Origin: an uncultured Desulfotignum sp.
GTDB lineage: Bacteria > Desulfobacterota > Desulfobacteria > Desulfobacterales > Desulfobacteraceae
DNA: 22,805 nt
Reading direction: 5' to 3'
Assembly (NCBI GenBank): GCA_937951975.1
Contig: CALGAJ010000005.1
Location: 1 to 22,805 of the forward strand
In this document: positions 7,634-15,008 of the stretch, piece after piece
Layout of the letters: each line of letters starts with the position of its first letter
Numbering within the stretch: position 1 is the first letter of the stretch
The notes under the pieces: model-generated
Told to the model about the DNA's origin: nothing
Databases searched by the model: none
The model's input: the letters and a program-made list of their open reading frames with translations, nothing else
Translations under genes and position numbers: made by a program

Positions 7634-8160
7634 TATTCCTCCTTTCCAGTTCTGCCGTATACAAGGCGGGATGTGACCATGGCAACGGCAAAAATCAGCA
7701 CCCCGAAATACAACCCGCTGACAGCCAGTTGTGAAGATCCGGAAATAAACAGTCCCAGGGTACATCCGCCTGCCAGTCTGGCGGCAAAAAGGATGATGAA
7801 CCCACCGGCAAAGGTGGCTGCAAATCGTTTGATCCGGCTGTTTCCAAACCGTTTTTCCCATATTTCCGGGATATCCCGTACCGGTATTCTGCCGGTGCGG
7901 CCGGCCACAAATCCGCCAATGGCCATGCCCAGAACAAAGGCAAACAGCCATGACCCCGTATCCGGCATCATGGCGTAATGGGTCAGATTTTCAACATATT
8001 TCGGCGCCGCTGTCTGAACAGCCCCTTTCATTAAGCTGACAAAGCCACTGGAAGAGGCCGGCGGACCGAATGTCGCAAAAACAAACAAAATGATGCCTGC
8101 CAAAGCAAAGGCAGCCGGAAGCCACGGCCAAAACAATGGAGATTTCGTTTTTTTATCCAT
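7633..8160 (-). CDS. YeeE/YedE-family sulfur-compound transporter, N-terminal half
   Basis: This 175-residue membrane protein has hydrophobic segments near 11-32, 70-88, 113-130 and 145-165. ARLAGGCTLGLFISG (C133) is the first conserved cysteine region of the YeeE/YedE family, where such cysteines are thought to pass thiosulfate through by transient contacts. An ATG at 8175 is possible, but GCGGAGG lies six bases before the ATG at 8160, so I use 8160. That start is 2 bases after the rhodanese stop, and the ribosome binding site is inside the rhodanese's last codons. With the next gene it would rebuild a full-length transporter. Confidence 0.88.
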   Translation of the reverse strand: MDKKTKSPLFWPWLPAAFALAGIILFVFATFGPPASSSGFVSLMKGAVQTAAPKYVENLTHYAMMPDTGSWLFAFVLGMAIGGFVAGRTGRIPVRDIPEIWEKRFGNSRIKRFAATFAGGFIILFAARLAGGCTLGLFISGSSQLAVSGLYFGVLIFAVAMVTSRLVYGRTGKEE

Positions 8161-8162
8161 GA

Positions 8163-9257
8163 TCAGCCTCCGCATGAAATATAACCGCCTTCAGGTTTGC
8201 CTGAACCGGCGCTGTCATTGGATGATTTTCCGGTCGATTTCCGGCTTGAGGCGGTTTTGGTTGCCGGCGAAGCGGTGGGCAACGTGCTTGCTGTCAGGAC
8301 GTTTTCCCTGGTTTCCACCGGAAAAAATCTGTCCGGGTTCCCCCACTCTTTCCATGACGATTCATAGGTATACACCCTGTCAAATCCCATCAAACGGAGG
8401 ATAAAATAGGAAAAAGCACTGCGTCTGCCAGAATTGCAGTAAACAATCACGGCTTTGGATGAATCCAGGCCTGCGTAAAGGCGCTGGAGCTGGGCATAGG
8501 ATTTAAACGCCTTTGTTTCCATATCTGTCCATGCATCCTGATAGTTGATGTTCACCGCTGTCGGAATATGGCCCAGTTTCAAAGGAGTTCCATCCAGCCC
8601 TCTGGTGCCTTTTTTACCCACATATTCGTCTTTAGAGCGCACATCAATGATCTGGTAACAGAAATCGCCGAGCTGTTTGTACACAAAATCACCGGTAATC
8701 AGCTGGTGTTTTTGTATATTTTCTGCCGGGGCCTGATAAAGCAGCGGTTTTGTTTCACCCGGTGTGGTGACCAGATCATACCCGGCATCTTTCCAGCCAT
8801 CCATGCCGCGCACAAGAATCTTTTTGTTTTCATGCCCCAGGATATCCAGCACCCAGAAAATATAGGATGCCGTGGCTCCGCCGTCCCGTTCCACCGAATC
8901 GTAAAGGACAACGGTATCTTTCGGCGTAATGCCGTGACGGCCAAGGATCTCCTGGGCCCGGGCAATACCGATGAACGTCGAGGCCACATCACCGCCGATA
9001 TCATTGAACTGAAACTCAGACCAGGGAAGCCTTATGGCGCCGGGGATCAATGCTCCGTCAAAATGATCATCGGTTCTGACATCCGCAATGACCAGATCCG
9101 CATCATCCAGATGGGCCATAAGCCATTGGGGGGTTGCGATAAATTGGGCGTTGGGATAGCTGTTTTCCGGCTGGGAAGCTGAAACAAATGACCACAGAAG
9201 ACCCAGAAACAGCAACAGGGCCAGGAATACATACCTTAATCGATTGATTTTTTTCAT
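8163..9257 (-). CDS. Exported two-domain rhodanese (thiosulfate/3-mercaptopyruvate-type sulfurtransferase)
   Basis: This 364-residue protein has an N-terminal signal or anchor (about 8-27). Two rhodanese domains follow, at about 38-165 and 185-315. The C-terminal domain has the active loop YCNSGRRS with catalytic C274; the equivalent loop of the first domain (YDSVERDGG) lacks cysteine, the usual division in tandem rhodaneses. Residues about 322-355 form a Ser/Thr/Lys-rich linker, and the protein ends GGYISCGG with C362. Rhodaneses carry sulfane sulfur as an active-site persulfide. As the first gene before a split YeeE/YedE transporter, it probably handles thiosulfate or polysulfide outside the membrane and hands sulfur to the importer. 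GGAGGAAATTATCT precedes the ATG. Confidence 0.92.
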   Translation of the reverse strand: MKKINRLRYVFLALLLFLGLLWSFVSASQPENSYPNAQFIATPQWLMAHLDDADLVIADVRTDDHFDGALIPGAIRLPWSEFQFNDIGGDVASTFIGIARAQEILGRHGITPKDTVVLYDSVERDGGATASYIFWVLDILGHENKKILVRGMDGWKDAGYDLVTTPGETKPLLYQAPAENIQKHQLITGDFVYKQLGDFCYQIIDVRSKDEYVGKKGTRGLDGTPLKLGHIPTAVNINYQDAWTDMETKAFKSYAQLQRLYAGLDSSKAVIVYCNSGRRSAFSYFILRLMGFDRVYTYESSWKEWGNPDRFFPVETRENVLTASTLPTASPATKTASSRKSTGKSSNDSAGSGKPEGGYISCGG

Positions 9258-9327
9258 AGATAATTTCCTCCGTCAGTATGTGGATTTATACGTCACCTTA
9301 CGTTGCAGGAACCAGAGGCAGTGATCT

Positions 9328-9357
9328 ATCCTAAAACATATTGATAACAAAAAGCAA
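9328..9357 (-). promoter_or_regulatory. Candidate promoter for the rhodanese-transporter series
   Basis: On the minus strand TTGCTT (9357-9352) and TAGGAT (9333-9328) are 18 bases apart, about 70 bases before the rhodanese start. The match to consensus is moderate. Confidence 0.35.
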
Positions 9358-9373
9358 GGGGTGGAGAATGAAT

Positions 9374-9409
9374 GGACCGGCTGTTTCTTGTTCAGAAAAC
9401 GGCCGGTCC
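9374..9409. terminator. Hairpin between the ligase series and the rhodanese series
   Basis: GGACCGGC (9374-9381) and GCCGGTCC (9402-9409) form an 8-bp stem that extends imperfectly inward. It lies just after the end of the 66-residue gene (9426) on the minus strand. There is no clear T tail outside the stem, so the terminator call is tentative. Confidence 0.45.
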
Positions 9410-9425
9410 GTTGAATGTGTTCATT

Positions 9426-9626
9426 TCAGACAGTATCTTCATCAACTGCAAGGGCATCGCTCAGATTCAGTTCCAGCATCTTGACACTGGCCAGAATCCG
9501 CTTGATATTCTGATGCAAACCCGGAAAGTCACCGGTCCGGGCTTGTAAAAACATGGCCGTGTTTTTGAGATCTGCAATCTTTTCATTGATGACGGCCAGT
9601 TCCTGAGAGGGTGTCATATGCGGCAT
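9426..9626 (-). CDS. Small helical protein of unknown function
   Basis: This 66-residue, mainly helical protein has an amphipathic, Leu/Ile-rich pattern (ELAVINEKIADLKN, IKRILASVKMLELNLSDAL) suggesting a short coiled coil or helical hairpin. It has no cysteine, no signal peptide and no known motif. AAAGGAATTCAACCTG precedes the first ATG; a second ATG three codons on is also possible. The 23-base gap to the ligase gene suggests co-transcription. Its composition looks like a genuine protein, but there is no functional evidence. Confidence 0.65.
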   Translation of the reverse strand: MPHMTPSQELAVINEKIADLKNTAMFLQARTGDFPGLHQNIKRILASVKMLELNLSDALAVDEDTV

Positions 9627-9649
9627 CAGGTTGAATTCCTTTTTGGGTT

Positions 9650-10981
9650 TTATGGGTTGTCTTTTTTTCTCAGGTCCTTGAACCGCCGGGCTTTGAGCTT
9701 ATAGCGGGGCAGGCTGCCGTAGTCAAAAAACTGCAAGTCATAGCCCAGGTTGGTTTTCAGGCGCAGCTGGTCTTTCAGGCCGGATTCCACCCGGGACCGT
9801 TCCACGCCGGGATTGAGCTCCACTTTCAGGGTGATATGGTCCACATCCCCGGGCCGCTCCACGATCAGTTCATACTCATCCCCGAGTCCGTCAAAAGATC
9901 TCACTACCGCTTCCACGGCCGCCGGGCTCAGCAGCACGCCCTTGACCTTGGTGATGTCGTCGGCCCGGCCGATCACCCCGCCTTTGATCAGCCGGAAGGT
10001 CCGGCCGCAGGCGCAGGGGTCCGGGTCCCACTGGATCACGTCCTTGGCATCAAACCGGATACAAGGCTGGGCTATGCGGTCTAATGCCGTGATCACCATC
10101 TTGCCCTTGACCCCGGGTTCGGTGATGGGTTCGCCTGTGTCCATGTCCTCAATCTCCACCAGGAACATGGCCTCGTTCACATGCATGCCAAAGGGCTGGT
10201 GCCGGCATTCATAGGACCAGGCCCCGATCTCGGTGGCACCGGAATGGTCGAACACTTTGGCACCGAAAGCATCTTCCATCCGTTTTTTGGTGGCGGGAAT
10301 TCCGGCCCCCGGCTCGCCCGCGCAGTTGATCTTGTTAATGGAAAGCGTGGCCGGATCGATGCCCAGTTTGTTTTTGGCCACATCGGCCATGCGCAGCACA
10401 TAGGTGGGGGTGGCCATCATGGCCGTGGCTTTGAGTTCCTGGATCTTGAGAATACGTGCCTGGGTGTCCAGAACCCCGCCGGGCACCACCTCGCACCCCA
10501 GTTTTTCCGCTCCGTAATGCCCGGCCCAGAATGCCACAAAAATATTGTAACCGAACGGCAGGAACACCCGGTCCGATGCCCGGTATCCCTGGGACCAGAG
10601 AATGTAGGCCCAGCATTCAGCCCACCATTCCCAGTCCTGCCAGGTGTCGGGCTGATACACCGGCTGGCCTGTGGTGCCCGATGTCTGGCGGAAGGTGGAC
10701 ACCTCCTCAAGGGGGACACACAGGGCATCCCCATAAGGAAACGGGTCCTTGTTCTGAATGGCCTGCATCATGGATTTTTCCACTTTGGGCACTTTTCGCA
10801 CATCCGCCAGTGTCCGGATATCATCCGGCGTGATGCCGGCGGCATCATACAGGCTCCGGTGAAATTTGGACTTTGTATAGGCCCAGGTGAAAATCCGCTT
10901 GAACTTGAATAATTGCAACTGTTCCAGTTTCTGCCTGGGCAGGGTCTCCAGAAACGGGTTCCAGAATTCGCTGTGTGTCAT
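9650..10981 (-). CDS. paaK: Phenylacetate-CoA ligase family (AMP-forming) enzyme
   Basis: This 443-residue cytosolic enzyme belongs to the adenylate-forming superfamily. The P-loop motif TSGTTGQP lies at about 100-107, the aromatic region WWAECWAYILW follows, and GRADDITKVKG starts near 338. A basic C-terminal segment (PRYKLKARR) provides the usual catalytic lysine region. The layout and length fit the PaaK group, which converts aryl acids to CoA thioesters with ATP. Known members use phenylacetate, but benzoate- and other aryl-acid-type substrates occur in relatives, so the exact acid is unknown. The gene begins 10 bases after the TRAP binding protein gene, suggesting that the imported acid is the one activated. 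The gene symbol is by family only. Confidence 0.9.
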   Translation of the reverse strand: MTHSEFWNPFLETLPRQKLEQLQLFKFKRIFTWAYTKSKFHRSLYDAAGITPDDIRTLADVRKVPKVEKSMMQAIQNKDPFPYGDALCVPLEEVSTFRQTSGTTGQPVYQPDTWQDWEWWAECWAYILWSQGYRASDRVFLPFGYNIFVAFWAGHYGAEKLGCEVVPGGVLDTQARILKIQELKATAMMATPTYVLRMADVAKNKLGIDPATLSINKINCAGEPGAGIPATKKRMEDAFGAKVFDHSGATEIGAWSYECRHQPFGMHVNEAMFLVEIEDMDTGEPITEPGVKGKMVITALDRIAQPCIRFDAKDVIQWDPDPCACGRTFRLIKGGVIGRADDITKVKGVLLSPAAVEAVVRSFDGLGDEYELIVERPGDVDHITLKVELNPGVERSRVESGLKDQLRLKTNLGYDLQFFDYGSLPRYKLKARRFKDLRKKDNP

Positions 10982-10991
10982 GGGTATTTCC

Positions 10992-12011
10992 TTATTGCTT
11001 CAGGTCCGCCAGGGTGGTCTTGACCAGGTCCACGATCTGTTCACCGTCAAACCCGTTTTTGTTCATTTTTTCGATATAGGCATCGATGACCGGGGCCACC
11101 GCCGCCTGCCACCGGGCGGATTCCTCGTCACTGAGCGTGATCACCTCCCGGCCCAGGCTTTCCAGAAACGCCATGCCTTCCTGATCGGAATCATCCCAGG
11201 CCCGGCCGTGTTTGTCGGCCCACTCTTTATTGATCTCCATGATCACCGGTTTGAGGTCATCGGGAATCTGAGCCCATTTTTTCTTGTTCATGACCACGTA
11301 AAAAGAGGAGGTATAGGCAATGGGGGTGCTCAGGGTCAGATAATCCACCACCTCTCCCATGCGCCACCCCTTGTTGGTTTCAATGGGGTACAACGCCCCC
11401 TGGACAATGCCTTTCTGAAGGCTCTGGTACAGATCCGGCATGGGCATGGGGACCGGGATCCCGCCCAGGGCGGAGATCACTTCCGCTGACGTGCCGTGTC
11501 CCCGCAGTTTCATGCCCTTGAAATCTTCCAGGGCCCGCACGGCCTTTCCCTTGGTGTGCAGCAGCCCGGCCCCGTGGGCATGCAGATACATCACCCGGGT
11601 GTCCTGAAGCTCTTGGGGCTGGAGTTTTTCATATACCGTATTCACCACTTGGGTGGCGGTGATGCCGCTGTCATATCCCAGGGGCAGGTCCACCGCCTCC
11701 ATCACCGGAAACCGGCCCCGGGTATAGGCGAACAGGCTCAGCCCGATATCGGACAGCCCGGACACCACCCCGTCATAATTCTGGGTGCCTTTGGTCAAAG
11801 TCTGGCCGGGGAAATACTGGACTTTCACCTGACCACCGGTGCGTTTTTCCACTTCATCGCACCAGCTCTGGGCCAGTTGGCTCTGGATATGGGTGGGCGG
11901 AAAAAAATTGGAATAGGTCAGGGTGACCGGTTTAGCATACAGGGTCGTACCCCAGAACACCAGGAACGCGGCCGTCAAAAAAAAACAGAACATACCGGAA
12001 AATTTTCGCAT
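10992..12011 (-). CDS. dctP: TRAP transporter substrate-binding protein (DctP family)
   Basis: This 339-residue periplasmic binding protein has a signal peptide (1-26, ending LYA) and the DctP fold: the N-terminal strand VTLTYSNFFPPTH, GALYPIETNKGWRMGEVVDYLT in the middle and a helical C-terminus. The MKLRGHG segment carries the arginine that usually binds the ligand carboxylate. A longer frame runs to 12146, but AACAGGAGAACAAAACA precedes the ATG at 12011 and the signal peptide starts there. No DctQ or DctM membrane genes are in the window, so the transporter partners must be elsewhere. Its position before an aryl-CoA ligase suggests an aromatic or other organic acid ligand, which is inference. 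Confidence 0.94.
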   Translation of the reverse strand: MRKFSGMFCFFLTAAFLVFWGTTLYAKPVTLTYSNFFPPTHIQSQLAQSWCDEVEKRTGGQVKVQYFPGQTLTKGTQNYDGVVSGLSDIGLSLFAYTRGRFPVMEAVDLPLGYDSGITATQVVNTVYEKLQPQELQDTRVMYLHAHGAGLLHTKGKAVRALEDFKGMKLRGHGTSAEVISALGGIPVPMPMPDLYQSLQKGIVQGALYPIETNKGWRMGEVVDYLTLSTPIAYTSSFYVVMNKKKWAQIPDDLKPVIMEINKEWADKHGRAWDDSDQEGMAFLESLGREVITLSDEESARWQAAVAPVIDAYIEKMNKNGFDGEQIVDLVKTTLADLKQ

Positions 12012-12088
12012 TGTTTTGTTCTCCTGTTGAAAATGGTTGTGAACACGCGGATCAAACATTCGCCTGACAGGTCGCCACCACCTCCTTT

Positions 12089-12121
12089 CCACTGAGTCGC
12101 AGGTTTTGGATGTTTCAGTGG
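12089..12121. promoter_or_regulatory. Inverted repeat upstream of dctP
   Basis: CCACTGA (12089-12095) and TCAGTGG (12115-12121) are perfect 7-base arms with 19 bases between, about 80-110 bases before the dctP start. On the dctP strand AAAGGAGGTGG follows directly, but no start codon fits that ribosome-binding-like sequence. It could be an operator or leader hairpin. Confidence 0.3.
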
Positions 12122-12161
12122 TACCGCGAAAACTTACCGGAAACAAGAGGGATAAAACAGG

Positions 12162-12194
12162 GTATTACCAGGTATGAAACATACCCGGTAATAC
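12162..12194. repeat. 15-bp near-perfect hairpin
   Basis: GTATTACCAGGTATG (12162-12176) and CATACCCGGTAATAC (12180-12194) pair over 15 positions with a single A/C mismatch and a 3-base loop. On the minus strand the stem is followed by CCTGTTTTATCC, a weak T tail, so it could terminate transcription of the ATPase remnant. It could also be an operator for dctP about 150 bases further on. Confidence 0.5.
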
Positions 12195-12289
12195 TGAAAC
12201 AGCCGGATACAACCGATGATATCCATGCCATCTCCGCGGGATGTCCACTGCCCGTTCTCCTGAGCACCACGACCAGGCCTCATCCTCTT

Positions 12290-12597
12290 CATTTCCCTGC
12301 CGTTCCGCCGGACCCGGGCCGTTATCCTGAGCATCTGCTGAAGCCCTGCCGCACTTTTCTCGGTATTGTACTCCTGATAGGTGCCCAGCGCACTGTTGAT
12401 CAGGATCACCAGAAAAATGAACACGGCATCCTTGGCTTCACCGATGGCAATGGACGTGGCAGCTGCGGCAATGAGAATAAAAATCAGAGGATTGAGCACC
12501 TGGTGAAGAATGATCCGGCCCAGAGACACGCCTGGGCTGCAGGCAGCTTGTTTTCTCCTTCTTCGGCCAGTCGGTCTTTGTGCTTGATTGTCTTCAT
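12290..12597 (-). pseudogene. Remnant of a cation-transporting P-type ATPase, N-terminal part
   Basis: Reading from the ATG at 12597 gives MKTIKHKDRLAEEGENKLP, which resembles the cytoplasmic N-domain of P2-type ATPases (compare RLxxxGxNxLP). The frame then shifts by one base near 12530. The next frame continues with SLGRIILHQVLNPLIF, a pair of transmembrane helices, and TARVRRNGREM (to 12290), as in the first membrane hairpin and the start of the actuator domain. Beyond this the similarity fades, and the phosphorylation DKTGT region is absent. About 100 of roughly 900 expected residues remain, so the gene is dead. CAGGAA lies just before the ATG. Confidence 0.75.
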
Positions 12598-12813
12598 TTC
12601 CTGATTCCTGTGCTGACTTTTTTTGCGGTGGGCCGCCCTGATTATCTTGGACAGTCCCGCTGTTTTCTGGTAGGGTCACATATGAAATTTAATGGGTTTT
12701 TCAGCAAATTACAATGAAAACCCTTTATTGGACGGATTTTCCAGATGAACTCTTAACACAGACATCCGTATTCACTGATTTTTATTTCTTCATTCAATAA
12801 ACAGAGGTGACGC

Positions 12814-14943
12814 ATGAACCGAATATCTAAATTTGCCATCTTTCTGGCGGTCATGGTAACGGCCGGGGTCGCGCTGACCTTCGCAGCCGCTGATTCCGTG
12901 GATCCCACCCGGGAGGCCAGGGTCCTTCTCACGGACAAAGGATTGACCGCACATTCGATCCCCATGGCGGATTTCCATGAAGGGACCGCACCCAAGGATT
13001 TTTTGAAGCGGACCGGGGCCCCCTACAAACCCGCCTTCAACGAAGAACCGTCCATTCCGGCCCAGTGCTGGATCGAAACCGGTTACGGCACCCAGAACGC
13101 CTGTCTTTACTGCCATACCGACTATCTGGCAGATATCAATCACGGCAATGCCTTTCCTTTGGGCGAAGACCAGATCCTATTCAGCTTTCCATCTCCGGAC
13201 CTGAACAAGGTGCTGTGGCGCAACACCATTTTTCCCCAGGAAATTGTCGCCCGCCTGAAAATGGAAGGAATTGCCCTGCCCGATCCGGAAGACGTGGACT
13301 ATGTCCGCCATGACAACTGGCAGGCGGCCTTTGACAACGCCCGGGGCCCCGGCACGACCGGATGGCTGAATTCGGATGCCGATGACTTTCTGCTGTTTCC
13401 GGCCCTCAATCCCCGGCACCTGTTTCCCTATAATGAAACAGACCCCACCGGCAACGGCACCCACGGGTTTGTGGACAAAAACGGATTTGTGAGAGATGAA
13501 AAAAACGAATTCACCGGCTGGCGGGCCGTCAATTTTTTCCCCTACGGTATCTTCACCCCGCTGTCCGGCAGTGTCAGCGGCATTTATATCCGGCTGCCCG
13601 AACCGTTCATGACCCGGGAAAACCGGTTCAGCCGGACGGTATATGAAAACAACCTGGACTTGCTGGAAACAAACATCAAAAACCGCCCGATGGCCCGGAC
13701 CCATTATTTCGGGGATGCATCCCGGATACCGGTGAAACGCGGATTTTTCCCTGAGGGAACCGAATTCGCCCACCCGCTGCATTATGTGGATCTCAATGCC
13801 GACGGCCAGGCCGGGGATATCCTGGACGGCGTGGCAGGCAACACCGGCCCTGCTTATGAATTTCCAGGAACCCGTTCCCGGCGGATCAAAGAGATGCGTT
13901 ACATGTACAAATACAAGGAGGTTGGCGTCGAAGACATCACCGAAGATGCCCATTATGACTCGGTTGTGATCGGCCATGAGGGTCAGGGATGGGTGGACAA
14001 TAATGCCGGATGGCTGCTGTCGGCGTATATCGAAGACCGCCGGGGCAACCTGCGGCCCCAGACCACTGAAGAACTGATGCAGTGCATCGGCTGCCACGGC
14101 AAAGTGGGCAATACCGTGGATTCAGTGTGGTCGTTTCAGCGCAAACTGCCCGGGGCGGACGGGTGGAAAGAGATGGATTACGGCGCGTATGATTCAGCCC
14201 AGCCCGAAAAAAGCCGTCTTCAGGATTATGTTCATGAGAGCACCGGCATGGGTGAACTGGGCTTTTTTTATTACGCCGTGGTGGGAGCGGATCTGTACGG
14301 CGTCATGCCGGTCAAGATTGCCGAAGCCCTCAAAAACTATGCCAGGCAACGGCTTCAGGCGTTTGATCTGAAAAATCCGATCGATGCCGTGTTCAATGAT
14401 GATCTGCTCAAAAACATGCCGGCAGAAAAACGCAAGTCCCATCTGCTGGACCGCCGGAAAGTAATGCGGGCCTATGTGGCTGATCTGGCCTATCTGACGC
14501 ATGATCCGGATACAGGCCGCAGCCATGTCAAAGGGACCCTGCTCTATCCATCTCTTGATACCATGAAGAACAACATTTTTCTTTACCGTAAAATCGTGCT
14601 GGACCAGAGTTTCAACCTGGGCAAAGACGTGTTCGGCACTGAATCGGACAATGTGCCGTTCACCTTCCGGTCGGATGGGACGGTCAAGGATGCAACCGGG
14701 CGGATCATTCCGGTGGGAGAGATCATCACCAGCCGGCCTTATGATGAAGAAGGGACCGGCATCACGCCCACGGGTATCGTCCGGGTGAATGACCGGGGTG
14801 CGCCGGTGGATGAAGACAGACAACCTGTGGATATTGAAACCCATCCGGAACGTGCCGCCGGGCACATCTCAACCGGGGGGACCTTTGATACGCGCTATAA
14901 TCCGATTTTAAGTGACACCCCGATAGAGTCCCCCATCAAATAA
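12814..14943 (+). CDS. Large periplasmic diheme c-type cytochrome of unknown function
   Basis: This 709-residue protein has an N-terminal signal peptide (about 1-26, ending FAAA). Only two heme c motifs are present, CLYCH at 97-101 and CIGCH at 424-428, over 320 residues apart. An extra cysteine, C85, precedes the first. Much of the rest looks like a globular enzyme: conserved-looking patches include FFPYGIFTPLSGSVSG, HYVDLNADGQ and ELGFFYYAVVGADLYG. It is not laid out like a di-heme peroxidase or a multiheme wire, and I do not recognise the family. AGAGGTGACGC precedes the ATG. It stands alone, between the ATPase remnant and a terminator. A periplasmic oxidoreductase is likely; its substrate is unknown. 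Confidence 0.88.
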   Translation: MNRISKFAIFLAVMVTAGVALTFAAADSVDPTREARVLLTDKGLTAHSIPMADFHEGTAPKDFLKRTGAPYKPAFNEEPSIPAQCWIETGYGTQNACLYCHTDYLADINHGNAFPLGEDQILFSFPSPDLNKVLWRNTIFPQEIVARLKMEGIALPDPEDVDYVRHDNWQAAFDNARGPGTTGWLNSDADDFLLFPALNPRHLFPYNETDPTGNGTHGFVDKNGFVRDEKNEFTGWRAVNFFPYGIFTPLSGSVSGIYIRLPEPFMTRENRFSRTVYENNLDLLETNIKNRPMARTHYFGDASRIPVKRGFFPEGTEFAHPLHYVDLNADGQAGDILDGVAGNTGPAYEFPGTRSRRIKEMRYMYKYKEVGVEDITEDAHYDSVVIGHEGQGWVDNNAGWLLSAYIEDRRGNLRPQTTEELMQCIGCHGKVGNTVDSVWSFQRKLPGADGWKEMDYGAYDSAQPEKSRLQDYVHESTGMGELGFFYYAVVGADLYGVMPVKIAEALKNYARQRLQAFDLKNPIDAVFNDDLLKNMPAEKRKSHLLDRRKVMRAYVADLAYLTHDPDTGRSHVKGTLLYPSLDTMKNNIFLYRKIVLDQSFNLGKDVFGTESDNVPFTFRSDGTVKDATGRIIPVGEIITSRPYDEEGTGITPTGIVRVNDRGAPVDEDRQPVDIETHPERAAGHISTGGTFDTRYNPILSDTPIESPIK

Positions 14944-14966
14944 ACGAAATACAGAAATCGGATCAG

Positions 14967-15008
14967 ACGGGCCGGCCATCCCTGGGGCGGCCCGTTATCC
15001 GTTTTTTT
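14967..15008 (+). terminator. Rho-independent terminator after the diheme cytochrome
   Basis: ACGGGCCG (14967-14974) and CGGCCCGT (14988-14995) form an 8-bp GC-rich stem with further pairing inside the loop, followed after six bases by seven T (15002-15008). It overlaps the end of the convergent PAS-LuxR gene (stop at 14995) and could also serve that strand. Confidence 0.8.

Larger units (their letters stand above)
12012..12813. other. Roughly 800-base region without an intact gene
   Basis: Between the divergent dctP and diheme cytochrome genes this region holds the dctP upstream repeats (12089-12194), the P-type ATPase remnant (12290-12597), and an AT-rich segment (12680-12813) with a GGGTTTTTCA (12694-12703)/TGAAAACCC (12715-12723) inverted repeat, which probably contains the promoter of the gene at 12814. 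No other coding signal was seen. Confidence 0.6.

Noticed and set aside
7634..7951. A 106-residue extension of the second transporter half.
   Set aside because: It lies wholly inside the first half's gene in another frame, and the TAATG junction gives the natural start at 7633.
8163..8165. The rhodanese TGA as a possible selenocysteine codon.
   Set aside because: The next codons run straight into the start of the transporter gene with its own ribosome binding site, and no SECIS-like hairpin was seen, so it is a normal stop.
12012..12146. A 45-residue N-terminal extension of the TRAP binding protein.
   Set aside because: The signal peptide begins at the ATG at 12011, which has a good ribosome binding site; the extension is arginine-rich and non-conserved in look.
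13177..14097. A 306-codon minus-strand open frame inside the diheme cytochrome gene.
   Set aside because: The plus strand has a signal peptide, two CxxCH motifs and a terminator; the minus frame has no recognisable domain.
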